64,000 nt of DNA. It comes from JBCBKU01 sp038521345 (GTDB lineage: Bacteria; Pseudomonadota; Alphaproteobacteria; Rhodobacterales; Rhodobacteraceae). How positions within the stretch are numbered: the stretch's first letter is position 1; every line of letters begins with the position of its first letter. Where the stretch lies: the NCBI GenBank assembly GCA_038521345.1, contig JBCBKU010000011.1, forward strand, positions 1 to 64,000. Reading direction: 5' to 3'. The translations under genes were made by a program, and so were the position numbers. The notes below the pieces were generated by a model that saw only the letters and a list, made by a program, of their open reading frames with translations, searched no databases and was not told the origin of the DNA. Positions 51,515-60,398 of the stretch are shown here, piece after piece.

Positions 51515-52096
51515 ATGAACACCGGCGATTGGGCTCAACTGACTTACCTCATCCTTCTGGGCATTGCTGTCGGGGGGTGGTTCATGGCCGAAAGCCGGAA
51601 CCGAATGGGCAAGACCCTGCGGATGGCGCTGGTCTGGTTCTTCATCTTCCTTGGGGCGATTGCCGGCGTTGGGCTTTGGGATGACATCCGGACCAATGTA
51701 GCCCCGCGTCAGACCGTGTTCGCCGACACCGCGCAGGTTGTCGTACCGAGAAACGCGGACGGGCATTACTATCTGACCCTGGACGTGAACAACCGGTCGA
51801 TCGACTTCGTGGTCGACACCGGTGCAACCGACATGGTTCTGACACGCGCCGATGCGATCCGCGTAGGTATCGATCCCGACGCACTGACCTTCACCGGGAT
51901 TGCGGGCACGGCCAACGGCACGGTCCGGACAGCCCCGGTGCGTCTTGACGACGTTACGCTCGGACCAATCACGGATCGGGGCGTTCGGGCAGTCGTGAAC
52001 GAGGGCGAGATGGAGACTTCGCTTCTGGGAATGACTTATCTTCAACGGTTCGGACGGATCGAGATCGAAGCGGGCGAACTGATCCTTACCCGTTAG
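51515..52096 (+). CDS. Membrane-anchored retropepsin-like aspartic protease (TIGR02281 type)
   Basis: A 193-residue protein with two N-terminal transmembrane helices (LTYLILLGIAVGGWFMA and ALVWFFIFLGAIAGVGLW) and a periplasmic-facing retropepsin domain with DFVVDTGATDMVLT (catalytic DTGA), then GIAGTANGTV and SLLGMTYLQRFGRIEI. Such clan AA proteases are common in alphaproteobacteria and work as dimers. Start taken at the ATG of MNTGDW; the frame runs further upstream without similarity. It ends 4 bases into the convergent enoyl-CoA hydratase gene. Confidence 0.88.
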   Translation: MNTGDWAQLTYLILLGIAVGGWFMAESRNRMGKTLRMALVWFFIFLGAIAGVGLWDDIRTNVAPRQTVFADTAQVVVPRNADGHYYLTLDVNNRSIDFVVDTGATDMVLTRADAIRVGIDPDALTFTGIAGTANGTVRTAPVRLDDVTLGPITDRGVRAVVNEGEMETSLLGMTYLQRFGRIEIEAGELILTR

Positions 52097-52869
52097 CGCC
52101 CCTCGTAAACCGCCTTGCGCTTTTCCATGAATGCCACGACGCCTTCCTTGAAGTCGCGCGTCTTGCCACAGACACCCTGCAATTCGGCCTCAAGCGCCAA
52201 TTGCTGTTCAAGATCGTTTTCAAAGCTCTTGCGCAGGGCTTCCTTGGCCCCCCGATAGGCCACGGTCGGGCCCGCGGCCAGATGTGCGGCCCGCGCCCGC
52301 CAATGTGCATCGAACCCGTCATCCGGGACGGCCTCCCAGATCATGCCCCAGTCGCTTGCCTGCCGGGCCGTGATCGGTTCAGCAAAAAGGGCCGCGCCCA
52401 TGGCTTTGGCAAATCCCATCTGGCGGGGCAGCCAATAGGTCCCGCCGGCATCCGGGATAAGACCGATCCGTGCGAAGGCCTGAAGGAACACGGCCGCTTC
52501 CGACGCAATCACCACATCCGCCGCAAGAGCCAAGTTGGCGCCCGCCCCCGCCGCCGGTCCGTTCACTGCGGCGATCGTCGGCACCGGGCAATCGAAGATT
52601 GCCCGGAGCATTGGCACATACTCATCCCGCAGCGTCCGTTCGAGATCCAGCGACGAGGCATTACCCCGATCCCCCAGATCCTGTCCGGAACAAAAGGCCC
52701 GCCCGGCACCGGTCAGCACAACGACCCGGGCACTCTCGGCCCCGGCTGCGACCGCATGGGTGATTTCCGCCCGCATCTGGGTGTTGAGCGCGTTCATCAA
52801 ATCGGGACGGTTCAGTGTGACGACGGCCACACCTTCCGTCACCTGAAGCCGGATCGCCTGATAGTCCAT
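52093..52869 (-). CDS. Enoyl-CoA hydratase/isomerase family protein (PaaG-like)
   Basis: A 258-residue crotonase fold. VVVLTGAGRAFCSGQDLGDRG and VPTIAAVNGPAAGAGANLALAADVVIAS form the oxyanion hole and hexamer loop; FARIGLIPDAGGTYWLPRQMG follows. An Asp in GLIPDAGG in place of the usual hydratase Glu is typical of PaaG-type isomerases. It probably acts in phenylacetate or fatty acid breakdown. Other paa genes are not in the window. Confidence 0.88.
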   Translation of the reverse strand: MDYQAIRLQVTEGVAVVTLNRPDLMNALNTQMRAEITHAVAAGAESARVVVLTGAGRAFCSGQDLGDRGNASSLDLERTLRDEYVPMLRAIFDCPVPTIAAVNGPAAGAGANLALAADVVIASEAAVFLQAFARIGLIPDAGGTYWLPRQMGFAKAMGAALFAEPITARQASDWGMIWEAVPDDGFDAHWRARAAHLAAGPTVAYRGAKEALRKSFENDLEQQLALEAELQGVCGKTRDFKEGVVAFMEKRKAVYEGR

Positions 52870-52941
52870 GGGTGTGCCTCCGTCGGTTCCCTTAGTGCCT
52901 ATAAGTGAACCGATCAGTTCGGCACAAGGGTGAACACTGCG

Positions 52942-53394
52942 TCAGCCCTCGTCGTCGAGAAGCCTGCGCAAGCGCGCCTCTTCGTCGGAAGACAGGGGAT
53001 CCGGCGCCAAGGCTGCCCCGCCCCGCCGGAGGTAACCGAAGGCGAGTCCCCCCGCGAGGATCAACATGACCGGCCCGGCAATCCATAGGATCAGGTTCGA
53101 CCCGGTCGCCCGGGGCCGCAGCAATGCGTATTCACCATAGCGATCGACGATATAGGCAACGACCGCCGCATCGCTGTCGCCCGCAAGCAAACGCTCGCGC
53201 ACCACAAGACGCATGTCCCGTGCCAACGCGGCGTTCGATTCATCGATGGATTCGTTGCGGCAAACGAGGCAACGCAAGCCCTGCGAGATGTCACGAGCCC
53301 TGGCCTCAAGGGCCGAATCCTCGAGCAATTCGTTCGGTTCAAGCGCCGCAGCCGGTGCAGAAAGCAGCATCAGGGCAAGGAGGACCGACCTCAT
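52942..53394 (-). CDS. ccmH: Cytochrome c-type biogenesis protein CcmH
   Basis: A 150-residue membrane-bound thioredoxin-like protein: signal peptide MRSVLLALMLLSAPAAALEP, the redox motif LRCLVCRNESIDES (CLVC), and a transmembrane anchor ILWIAGPVMLILAGGLAFGYL near the C-terminus. It reduces apocytochrome c cysteines for haem attachment in the periplasm. Start set by a 4-base overlap with the ccmF stop; upstream frame is a shadow of ccmF. Confidence 0.95.
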   Translation of the reverse strand: MRSVLLALMLLSAPAAALEPNELLEDSALEARARDISQGLRCLVCRNESIDESNAALARDMRLVVRERLLAGDSDAAVVAYIVDRYGEYALLRPRATGSNLILWIAGPVMLILAGGLAFGYLRRGGAALAPDPLSSDEEARLRRLLDDEG

Positions 53395-55367
53395 TCCGCT
53401 GGCACCGGGTCGGTTCCCAAGGTCTTGCGCGTCCCTGCCGCAACCCGGAACCGGCGGTCTGTCAGGCTCAGAACGCCACCCAACGCCATGATGATTGCTC
53501 CGGCCCAGATCCAGTTCGCGAAGGGCTTGATGAATGTCCGGACGGTCCAACCGCCATTGTCCTGAGGATCGCCTATGACCAGATAGATGTCGCGGAAGAC
53601 ACCGGACTGGATCGCGGCCTCGGTCGTGGGCATCCCGGCGACAGGATAAACGCGCTTTTCCGGGAACAGCGTCACGACCTCTTGCCCGCCTCGCTCGACC
53701 CGGATTTCAGCCATCGTCGACAGATAGTTCGGTCCTTCGATTCGCTGCACGTCGAGAAGCGTGATCTCGTAGCGGCCGGCGTCGTAGGTTTGTCCGATCT
53801 GGGCCACGCGAATGTCCTCGGTTGTCCATGCCACCAGCGCGGCAACCCCGAAGGTGGTAATTCCAAAACCCCCATGGGCGACCGCCTTGCCCCAATCCGC
53901 CCTTGGTATGCGGGTCAAGCGCGACAGGCGGTGCCAAAGCGTCCCGCGCCCTGTCCGCTGCCAGAGATCGACGGCGGCGCCCGCAACCAACCAGGTGCCC
54001 AGCACCGCTCCGACTGGTGCCAGGGCGCTTTTCCCGGTCTGGACGGCCCAGACAAGGGCCCCAACCGCAATGGCAAGGGCAAGGGCGCCAGCCAGTGGCT
54101 GCGCCGCGCGCCCGATCCTGGCCCGCTTCCACGGCAGAACGGCGCCCAACGGCAGAACAGCAGCCAACGCAACCATGAACGGTGTAAACGCGATGTTGAA
54201 GAACGGCGGTCCCACGGACAACGTACGGTCAAACAACATCTCGGCGATGAGCGGCCAGATCGTCCCTATGAAAACGACGAAGGTCGAGACCGCCAGTAGC
54301 ACATTGTTAACGACAAGCGCGCCTTCGCGGCTGATTGTAGAGAACACGCCCCGCGCCTCCAGCGCCGCCGATCGCGCCGCAAATAGCGTCAGCCCGCCGC
54401 CAAGAAACACCCCGGTGATGATCAGAAGATAGATGCCGCGTTCGGGATCATTGGCAAAGGCATGGACCGACGTCAGTACGCCCGAACGCACGATGAAGGC
54501 CCCGATCAGAGAGAAGCCGAAAGCGAGGATTGCCAACAGGATGGTCCACGCTTTCAGCGCCTCGCGCTTTTCCACAACAATCGCCGAATGCAAAAGGGCG
54601 GCCCCGATCAGCCAGGGCATGAACGAAGCGTTCTCAACCGGATCCCAGAACCAGAATCCGCCCCAACCAAGTTCGTAATAGGCCCACCAGGACCCCAGTG
54701 CGATGCCAATGGTCAGTGTCAGCCACGACAGCAAAGTCCAAGGACGCACCCAGCGCCCCCAGGCCGCATCGACCCGCCCCTCGATCAAAGCCGCGATGGC
54801 AAAGGCAAACGACGTCGAAAGCCCAACATAGCCGACGTAGAGAAACGGTGGGTGGAACGCGAGGCCCGGGTCCTGCAAGAGCGGGTTCAAATCGCGTCCG
54901 TCGAACGGTGGCACTTCGAGCCGGAGAAACGGGTTCGACGTGAAGATCAGGAAGGCAAGGAACGCGACACCGACCGATCCTTGAACCGCCAACACCCGTG
55001 CCCGGAAAGTTGGTCTCAGATCCCGCCCGAACCACGCCACCATCGCGCCAAAGAGCGCAAGGATCAGGCACCAGAGCAGCATCGAGCCCTCATGGTTCCC
55101 CCAGACACCCGTCACCTTGTAGAGCATCGGTTTCAACGTGTGGGAATTCAGCGTGACCAACCGCAGCGAAAAGTCCGACATCACGAAGGCATAAGTCAGG
55201 GCCGCGAAAGAAAACGACAAAAGCGCCAGTTGGATAGTCGCCGCCGCCTCGCCCAGCGCCATCCACCCGCGCCAGCCGCGTGCAGCGCCGATCATTGGCA
55301 CAACGGTCTGAAGGCCGGCGACGACCAGCGCCAGTAGAAGGAAAAAGTGACCCAGTTCGACAATCAT
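53391..55367 (-). CDS. ccmF: Cytochrome c haem lyase subunit CcmF
   Basis: A 658-residue polytopic membrane protein with the haem-handling WWD motif in GWGGFWFWDPVENASFMPWL, many transmembrane segments, a GVWGNHEGSMLLW segment with a conserved His, and a C-terminal periplasmic OB-like domain (residues ~510-620). It attaches haem to apocytochrome c together with CcmH. Length is normal. Overlaps ccmH by 4 bases; ccmE is 2.7 kb away, with a lysis cassette between. Confidence 0.96.
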   Translation of the reverse strand: MIVELGHFFLLLALVVAGLQTVVPMIGAARGWRGWMALGEAAATIQLALLSFSFAALTYAFVMSDFSLRLVTLNSHTLKPMLYKVTGVWGNHEGSMLLWCLILALFGAMVAWFGRDLRPTFRARVLAVQGSVGVAFLAFLIFTSNPFLRLEVPPFDGRDLNPLLQDPGLAFHPPFLYVGYVGLSTSFAFAIAALIEGRVDAAWGRWVRPWTLLSWLTLTIGIALGSWWAYYELGWGGFWFWDPVENASFMPWLIGAALLHSAIVVEKREALKAWTILLAILAFGFSLIGAFIVRSGVLTSVHAFANDPERGIYLLIITGVFLGGGLTLFAARSAALEARGVFSTISREGALVVNNVLLAVSTFVVFIGTIWPLIAEMLFDRTLSVGPPFFNIAFTPFMVALAAVLPLGAVLPWKRARIGRAAQPLAGALALAIAVGALVWAVQTGKSALAPVGAVLGTWLVAGAAVDLWQRTGRGTLWHRLSRLTRIPRADWGKAVAHGGFGITTFGVAALVAWTTEDIRVAQIGQTYDAGRYEITLLDVQRIEGPNYLSTMAEIRVERGGQEVVTLFPEKRVYPVAGMPTTEAAIQSGVFRDIYLVIGDPQDNGGWTVRTFIKPFANWIWAGAIIMALGGVLSLTDRRFRVAAGTRKTLGTDPVPAE

Positions 55368-55439
55368 GTCGCGAACCTAGCGGTCCACACTCCCGAAGCC
55401 AACGGCCCCGCGCGCCAATGTCGCGCGTACGGACGCGTT

Positions 55440-55859
55440 TCAAAGCATCGACACCGCCGTTGCAATAACCAGAGCAGCACAAACGGGCCATAAGAACGCT
55501 CGTGACCCAAGCCCCATCGACCTCTGGATGACCAGGAAATGTAGAATTGCTCCGACAAAGTAGAGCGCAAGAAACACAAACAGGAGTGCAGCGTCCTTCA
55601 TCGCTGCAGGCGCGCCGGCGACGGAATACGTCCACCACCACCCCATCACGCTCGCCGCGCCAGCCCAACTGCAGGCCATGCCCAGAGCCAACGGCGTAGC
55701 CCGGGTCGACCAGAGCCAAAGGAACGTCCCGGAGATCATCGCTGCCATGACTGTCAATGCGCCATAGGCGATGTCGTAGGTGCGGTCATATCCCTGCAAT
55801 CCGTTGGACAACAGCAGAACAGCCACGATCATGAAGAGCAGTGCCAGCGCCTCTTTCAT
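55440..55859 (-). CDS. Small four-helix membrane protein of unknown function
   Basis: A 139-residue protein that is almost entirely hydrophobic, with four likely transmembrane helices (MIVAVLLLSNGL, ALTVMAAMISGTFLWLW, WAGAASVMGWWWTY, FVFLALYFVGAILHFLVIQ) and a fifth at the C-terminus. It follows the 44-residue gene with an overlapping stop (AATGA). No family recognised. Because it is in the same run as the holin and endolysin it could help lysis, or it may simply be next to them. Confidence 0.65.
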   Translation of the reverse strand: MKEALALLFMIVAVLLLSNGLQGYDRTYDIAYGALTVMAAMISGTFLWLWSTRATPLALGMACSWAGAASVMGWWWTYSVAGAPAAMKDAALLFVFLALYFVGAILHFLVIQRSMGLGSRAFLWPVCAALVIATAVSML

Positions 55860-55990
55860 TCTCCTAATACCTCTTTGACCGCCTCATCCAGTTTTTTTGC
55901 TGCGTCCCGATGCCGGGCCAGGGCGTCTTTCCATTTCCGCCCCGTAATCTCGTCCCGCAAGAACCTGTAAATGAGAAAAAATTTCGTCAT
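55856..55990 (-). CDS. Small basic protein at the end of the lysis cassette (44 aa)
   Basis: MTKFFLIYRFLRDEITGRKW followed by KDALARHRDAAKKLDEAVKEVLGE. It is 44 residues, with a hydrophobic N-terminal start and an amphipathic helical tail; the frame ends by overlapping the ATG of the membrane protein gene. It begins 6 bases after the 59-residue gene stop. The overlap structure and codon use support a real gene. Function unknown. Confidence 0.55.
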   Translation of the reverse strand: MTKFFLIYRFLRDEITGRKWKDALARHRDAAKKLDEAVKEVLGE

Positions 55991-55996
55991 GCGATG

Positions 55997-56176
55997 TCAT
56001 GCCCGCGGCAGCCTCTCCCGTATCATGGTGTTCAGTTCCACAAGGATTTTCGTGTTCTTGTCCAATGCCTCGCGGGTGGCGGCTTCTTTTTGGAGGTCCC
56101 GCCAGAGCAGGTAGAAAACGAGCAGCGCCCAAGGACCGTGCTCGGCCACGAGCCGGGCGAGGATGTCTCCGCTCAT
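55997..56176 (-). CDS. Small single-helix membrane protein of the lysis cassette (59 aa)
   Basis: MSGDILARLVAEHGPWALLVFYLLWRDLQKEAATREALDKNTKILVELNTMIRERLPRA spans one likely transmembrane helix (residues 14-25) and a coiled cytoplasmic tail. The ATG overlaps the holin stop (ATGA), and no longer start is possible without entering the holin gene. It may be an accessory holin or anti-holin; it lacks a lipobox. Confidence 0.68.
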   Translation of the reverse strand: MSGDILARLVAEHGPWALLVFYLLWRDLQKEAATREALDKNTKILVELNTMIRERLPRA

Positions 56177-56742
56177 CTGGCCTCCCTCCATGCATCGAGG
56201 GCCGGGTTTTCGTCGTTTGTTTCTGCAGCCTCGTCGCCCTCGGCGACAACGCCCGGGGTGGCCCCCTCGGCACCAGCATCCAGAGCCCGCAGCGCCGCGA
56301 GGTTCTTGTGTACCTCTGCCGTCCGAGCAAGGGTCTCGGCCATCGAGCGTTGGAACTCCTGACCTTTGGTCTGATGCCGCGCTCCGAAATAAAAACTGAC
56401 GATCGCACCCAAGAGCCACCAGAGGGGCTCGGGGACCAGCTGGATCCCCTGCATGCGGCCGGCAAACCATACTGGATCGACCATGGCCGCCACGAAGAGC
56501 GCGAGCGTCCCGAGCGCCAGCGCCGGCCGCGGAATCCGATTGACCGCATCCATGACCCGGTCAAAAACTCCGCGTTTCGGCGCCGTGAACTCTGCCGCGA
56601 ACTGCAAGAGCGCGGCCTCGGATGACCGCGCAGCCCGTTCGGCGCCCGCCTCCGCGTTCTCGCGAAAGACCTCGACGGTTTCCTTGACGACGTTGGACCC
56701 GCCGCCAAAGAGAAAGGTCAGGACCCGCTCGATCACGCCCAT
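56173..56742 (-). CDS. Holin (3-TM family), GTA/prophage lysis type
   Basis: A 189-residue protein with RVLTFLFGGGSNVVKETVEVFRENAEAGAERAARSSEAALLQFAAEF at the N-terminus and two to three transmembrane helices around residues 70-120 (PALALGTLALFVAAMVDPVWFAG, LVPEPLWWLLGAIVSFYFGARH). This pattern is typical of the holin family found in Rhodobacteraceae, of which the R. capsulatus GTA holin (rcc00556) is an example, as I recall. It overlaps the endolysin stop by about 10 bases and the next small gene by 4. Confidence 0.85.
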   Translation of the reverse strand: MGVIERVLTFLFGGGSNVVKETVEVFRENAEAGAERAARSSEAALLQFAAEFTAPKRGVFDRVMDAVNRIPRPALALGTLALFVAAMVDPVWFAGRMQGIQLVPEPLWWLLGAIVSFYFGARHQTKGQEFQRSMAETLARTAEVHKNLAALRALDAGAEGATPGVVAEGDEAAETNDENPALDAWREAR

Positions 56743-57344
56743 GCCGCAACCCGTGCGCGGTGCGCGGCCTCCGTGAGGTGATAGCGCGGCGCGATGAACT
56801 CCTCCGCGCGGCGGATCCAGCCGCCCTTTCCACCGTCCCGCCGCCGCGCAAATTTCCGCGATGCTGGCCGCCGGTCGGCCAATCGGTAATAGTAGTTCCG
56901 CCGTGCAATCCCATAGGCATCGGCAATATGGGAAGGCGCCGCCGCCGCCGCTCGTTCGACCGCTTGGATCGTGATGGGTCCGATGACCCCATCGGCCGTC
57001 GCCGGATATCCCATCCGCGTCACGAGGCGCTGCAGGATCTTCACAGCATTCGGTCCGGCGTTCACATACATGTCGAACACGGTTGCATGCAGGACTTCGG
57101 GCAGGTCCGCGATCCGTGGCTGATGGAAGTAATACCGAATGAAGATCGCCCGTGCCCGCCCCCGTGTAAGCCGATGCACATCGGCCGCGTCTACATCCCC
57201 GTCCCGGTCGAGGTCGAGCCCCAGTCGACGCATCGTGTGAACTGTGACCCCAAACTTCGTCGCCCCTCCGGGATCGTCGGGATCGTTTACGAACCCGCCC
57301 TCCCGGGCGATGATTTCGTCGGCAATGTCGGAAACCCGTCGCAT
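56733..57344 (-). CDS. GH108-type endolysin (GTA/phage lysis)
   Basis: A 203-residue glycoside hydrolase family 108 protein. The N-terminus IADEIIAREGGFVNDPDDPGGATKFGVT holds the catalytic Glu in REGGF; YYFHQPRIADLP and VFDMYVNAGPNAVKILQRLV are typical, with a C-terminal peptidoglycan-binding helix region (YPATADGVIGPITIQAVERA). No signal peptide is visible, so it needs the holin. With the holin it resembles the R. capsulatus GTA lysis pair (rcc00555/rcc00556), which in that species lies apart from the GTA capsid genes. Start at the ATG of MRRVSD; a longer frame exists. Confidence 0.87.
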   Translation of the reverse strand: MRRVSDIADEIIAREGGFVNDPDDPGGATKFGVTVHTMRRLGLDLDRDGDVDAADVHRLTRGRARAIFIRYYFHQPRIADLPEVLHATVFDMYVNAGPNAVKILQRLVTRMGYPATADGVIGPITIQAVERAAAAAPSHIADAYGIARRNYYYRLADRRPASRKFARRRDGGKGGWIRRAEEFIAPRYHLTEAAHRARVAAWA

Positions 57345-57439
57345 TGTGCGCCCCGGTGTGAAACTCGGAACGAAACCTCGACGCAATGTGTTAACTCAGG
57401 GGCAAACCACCGTTCGCACCCTGTTCAGGAGACACCCTT

Positions 57440-57994
57440 ATGGCCCCAAGCACGCCGATCGTAGACTTTGGCTGGACCGCGCCCGACTTCAGCCTGCCCG
57501 CCACGGACGGGCGCATGGTTTCCCTTTCAGAAGCGAAAGGCGAAAACGGTATTCTCGTTGCCTTCATCTGCAACCATTGCCCCTATGTGGTCGCGGTCAT
57601 CGATCGGATCGCTCGGGATGCTCGGGACCTTGCGCCGCTCGGGGTCACCACGCTTGCCATCTGTTCGAACGATGCGGTGAACTACCCTGCCGACAGTTTT
57701 GACAAGATGAAAGAGTTCGCGGCCATCCATTCGCTGCCCTTTCCCTATCTCCATGACGAGGATCAGGGCGTTGCCCGGGCTTATGACGCTGTCTGTACCC
57801 CAGACTTCTTTGGCTTCGATGCAGATCTGGGGCTTCAGTACCGGGGTCGGCTCGACGCCTCGGGGCCGCGCCCCGGATCGCCGGATCTCCGCCGCGAGCT
57901 GTTCGAGGCGATGAAGGCCGTGGCCGAAACGGGCCGGGGACCCGCGGACCAGACCCCGTCGATGGGATGTTCGATCAAGTGGAAAGCGGCCTGA
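57440..57994 (+). CDS. Thioredoxin/AhpC-TSA-like redoxin
   Basis: A 184-residue thioredoxin-fold protein. WTAPDFSLPATDGRMVSLSEA and ILVAFICNHCPYVVAVIDRIARD give a CxxC-type active site (CNHC), with the cis-Pro region near CTPDFFGFD. It has no signal peptide, so it is likely cytoplasmic. A TTCAGGAGACACCCTT ribosome site precedes the ATG. Related redoxins near ccm genes can serve thiol chemistry, but this is not shown here. Confidence 0.87.
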   Translation: MAPSTPIVDFGWTAPDFSLPATDGRMVSLSEAKGENGILVAFICNHCPYVVAVIDRIARDARDLAPLGVTTLAICSNDAVNYPADSFDKMKEFAAIHSLPFPYLHDEDQGVARAYDAVCTPDFFGFDADLGLQYRGRLDASGPRPGSPDLRRELFEAMKAVAETGRGPADQTPSMGCSIKWKAA

Positions 57995-58038
57995 CTGGCC
58001 AGCAACCGCATGTTTTTGAGTACTTTTTTAAGGTGACG

Positions 58039-58059
58039 GAGGGGCCGCGCGGGCCCCTC
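58039..58059. terminator. Inverted repeat between redoxin and ccmE
   Basis: GAGGGGCC and GGCCCCTC form an 8-base GC-rich stem with a 5-base loop, between the converging redoxin and ccmE genes. No T-run follows, so its strength as a terminator is doubtful; it overlaps the ccmE stop. Confidence 0.4.
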
Positions 58060-58501
58060 ATCCGTTTGGATCCTGGTAAACGCCCTGTTCCTTCAGCGCG
58101 TCGATAACCTCGGCCGGCATATAGGTCTCGTCATGGCGTGCGAGGATCTCGGTCGCCTCGAAGACCCCGTCCACATACGTGCCCGTGCCGACCATACCCT
58201 CGCCTTCTCCAAAGAGATCGGGAAGCACGCCGGTATAGGCCACCGGGATCGAAGCACCGCCATCGGTCACTTCAAAGACCACGCGCTCGCCCTGGCCACG
58301 GACAAGCGAGCCTTCCGCGACAAGTCCTCCTATCCGAAAGATCTCGGAGGGCGGTGGCGGCGCCTCAGCCACTTGGCTTGGGCTGCGGAAAAAGTTGATC
58401 CCATCGCGCATGGCATAGCCGATAAGTGCCGTGGACACGGCAAGGGCCACGAATGCGATCAGGATGACTTGGATCCGGCGTTGTTTCTTGAGACCTTTCA
58501 T
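58058..58501 (-). CDS. ccmE: Cytochrome c-type biogenesis haem chaperone CcmE
   Basis: A 147-residue periplasmic haem chaperone with a short cytoplasmic basic start (MKGLKKQRRIQ), one transmembrane helix (VILIAFVALAVSTALIGYAM) and an OB-fold. The haem-binding His is in ILARHDETYMP. Length is normal. I chose the ATG at 58501; a TTG three codons upstream is less likely. It follows argC by 6 bases. Confidence 0.95.
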   Translation of the reverse strand: MKGLKKQRRIQVILIAFVALAVSTALIGYAMRDGINFFRSPSQVAEAPPPPSEIFRIGGLVAEGSLVRGQGERVVFEVTDGGASIPVAYTGVLPDLFGEGEGMVGTGTYVDGVFEATEILARHDETYMPAEVIDALKEQGVYQDPNG

Positions 58502-58506
58502 GACCC

Positions 58507-59535
58507 TCAAGGATAGAGCGGCGCGAGTTCTAACCCAAGCCTCTCATCCTCCCCCAACATCAAATTTGCGTTCTGGACCGCCTGGCCGGACGACCCCTTC
58601 GTCAGGTTGTCGAGTACGGCGACGATCGTCGCGCGACCCGCCACGCGATCCCCAACCACTCCGATATGAACGTGGTTCGATCCCCGGGCATCCTTCATCG
58701 CCGGCACCTGGCCCAAAGGCCGCACATGGACAAACGGCTCGGACACATAGGCCTTTTCCAGCACATCGTGCACCTGTACCGGGTCCCCGAGCACATAGGC
58801 GGTGACGACGATTCCGCGCGCAGCCGGGATCAGATGCGGCGCGAACTGTACTCGCACCTCGCGACCAGCCACGGCCGAAAGCTCTTGATCGAACTCGCCA
58901 AGATGCCTGTGCGTGCCCCCCATCGCATACGGCAGGACGTTCTCGTAAAGCTCCGACAGCATCAGGTGCTCCTTCTGGGTCCGTCCCGCACCAGAGGTCG
59001 CCGCCTTCAGATCCATGATGATATGGTCGAGGTCGATCACGCCGGCCGCCACAAGCGGACGAAGCGCATATTGACCCGTGGCTGCATTGCAGCCGGTGCC
59101 GGCCACGAACCGTGCCGCCCGGATTTCGTCGCGATAGAACTCGGTCAATCCGTAGACAGCCTCGGCCTGCATTTCGGGAGCGGTGTGCGGTTTGCCATAC
59201 CAGCGTTCATAGGCGGCCGGATCCCGAATCCTGAAGTCCGCCGACAAGTCGACGATCTTCAGGTCCTTAGGCAAGCCCGCGATCACTTCCTGGCTTGTTC
59301 CGTGGGGCAAGGCACAGAACACCAGATCGACCGTGGCAAAGTCGATCTCTTCGATCCGGGTAAGCCGTGGCAATGCGTACGGTCCAAGATGCGGATAGAC
59401 CTCTGCCATATCCATCCCGGCCTTGCGGTCGGCAGCCAAGGCCACAATCTCGAATGTCGGATGGGTGGCGACGATGCGCGCCAGTTCCGCGCCTGTATAC
59501 CCGCTCGCCCCCAGAATTGCGATGTTGTGGGACAT
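58507..59535 (-). CDS. argC: N-acetyl-gamma-glutamyl-phosphate reductase
   Basis: A 342-residue enzyme that reduces N-acetylglutamyl phosphate with NADPH in arginine synthesis. The NADP loop is IAILGASGYTGAELARI; the catalytic Cys lies in AGTGCNAATGQ (about residue 149), and the active-site His in GGTHRHLGE. The stop is 6 bases before the ccmE ATG. A GGAAATG-style ribosome site precedes the start. Confidence 0.96.
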   Translation of the reverse strand: MSHNIAILGASGYTGAELARIVATHPTFEIVALAADRKAGMDMAEVYPHLGPYALPRLTRIEEIDFATVDLVFCALPHGTSQEVIAGLPKDLKIVDLSADFRIRDPAAYERWYGKPHTAPEMQAEAVYGLTEFYRDEIRAARFVAGTGCNAATGQYALRPLVAAGVIDLDHIIMDLKAATSGAGRTQKEHLMLSELYENVLPYAMGGTHRHLGEFDQELSAVAGREVRVQFAPHLIPAARGIVVTAYVLGDPVQVHDVLEKAYVSEPFVHVRPLGQVPAMKDARGSNHVHIGVVGDRVAGRATIVAVLDNLTKGSSGQAVQNANLMLGEDERLGLELAPLYP

Positions 59536-59581
59536 TTCCCACTCCTTTCAAACGATTGAAATCAGAACACGTTGTTCGGCC

Positions 59582-60394
59582 TCACGCCGCCTCGAACGTG
59601 ATCCTTCGTCGGAGGAACTGCGTGGCTTTGGACGACACCCGCGCTGGATCCCCGGTGGTCAGAAATCCCGCCTCGGTCCCTGATCCCCGCATCTCGGGGC
59701 GCCGGGAGAGATAGTCCGCAAGGCTCTCTGCAACCAAGGCCGCCTGACTGAAAACCCGCACATCCGGGCCCAGCGCATCCTGAAATACCGCCTCCATCAG
59801 CGGATAATGGGTGCAGCCGAGAACCGCCGCATCGGGCGCTGGCATCTTGCGCTTCAGCGCGTCCACATGGGACCGCACCAGCGCTTCCGCCAAGATCTCA
59901 TCGCCTTCCTCGATTGCATCCACGACACCGCCGCAGGACTGCGCCTCGACATCCACCCCGATCGCCCGGAAGGCCAGTTCCCGCTGGAACGCCCGACTTG
60001 CCACCGTGGCCGGCGTTGCGAAAAGCGCCACGTGCTTCACTGCGACTTCCCGCGGCGGAGAATTGTCGCCCCACTGGCGTTCGGTCAGTGCTTCGATCAA
60101 CGGGACGAAGACGCCGAGCACCCGTTTGTCCCTGGGGACCCACACTTCCTGCATCCGCCGAAGGGCAGCCGCCGAGGCGGTGTTGCAGGCGAGAATTACC
60201 AGATCGCAGCCGGCGTCCCAAAGACGCTCGACGGCTGCCGTCGTCAGTCCGTAGATGTCGTCCGGATCGCGGACGCCGTAGGGCGTGTGCGCGGAATCCC
60301 CGAAATAGACGAAGGGCACGTCGGGCAACCGCCGCGACACGGCGTCCAGAACGGTCAAACCGCCCAGACCGGAATCGAAAATGCCGACGGCCAT
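59582..60394 (-). CDS. murI: Glutamate racemase
   Basis: A 270-residue racemase that makes D-glutamate for peptidoglycan. Catalytic parts: IFDSGLGGLTVL (Asp), LACNTASAA (Cys) and LGCTHYPLM (Cys), plus the HTPYG loop. Start at 60394 is the ATG of MAVGIFDSG; the upstream frame lies in the acyltransferase gene. Its start is 4 bases ahead of the acyltransferase stop at 60399, so they are likely coupled. Confidence 0.95.
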   Translation of the reverse strand: MAVGIFDSGLGGLTVLDAVSRRLPDVPFVYFGDSAHTPYGVRDPDDIYGLTTAAVERLWDAGCDLVILACNTASAAALRRMQEVWVPRDKRVLGVFVPLIEALTERQWGDNSPPREVAVKHVALFATPATVASRAFQRELAFRAIGVDVEAQSCGGVVDAIEEGDEILAEALVRSHVDALKRKMPAPDAAVLGCTHYPLMEAVFQDALGPDVRVFSQAALVAESLADYLSRRPEMRGSGTEAGFLTTGDPARVSSKATQFLRRRITFEAA

Positions 60395-60398
60395 GGCC

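Noticed and set aside
59551..59562. CGATTGAAAT near the argC/murI junction as another GTTTC element
   Set aside because: It differs from the core and lies in a housekeeping region; one mismatch in such a short motif is expected by chance.
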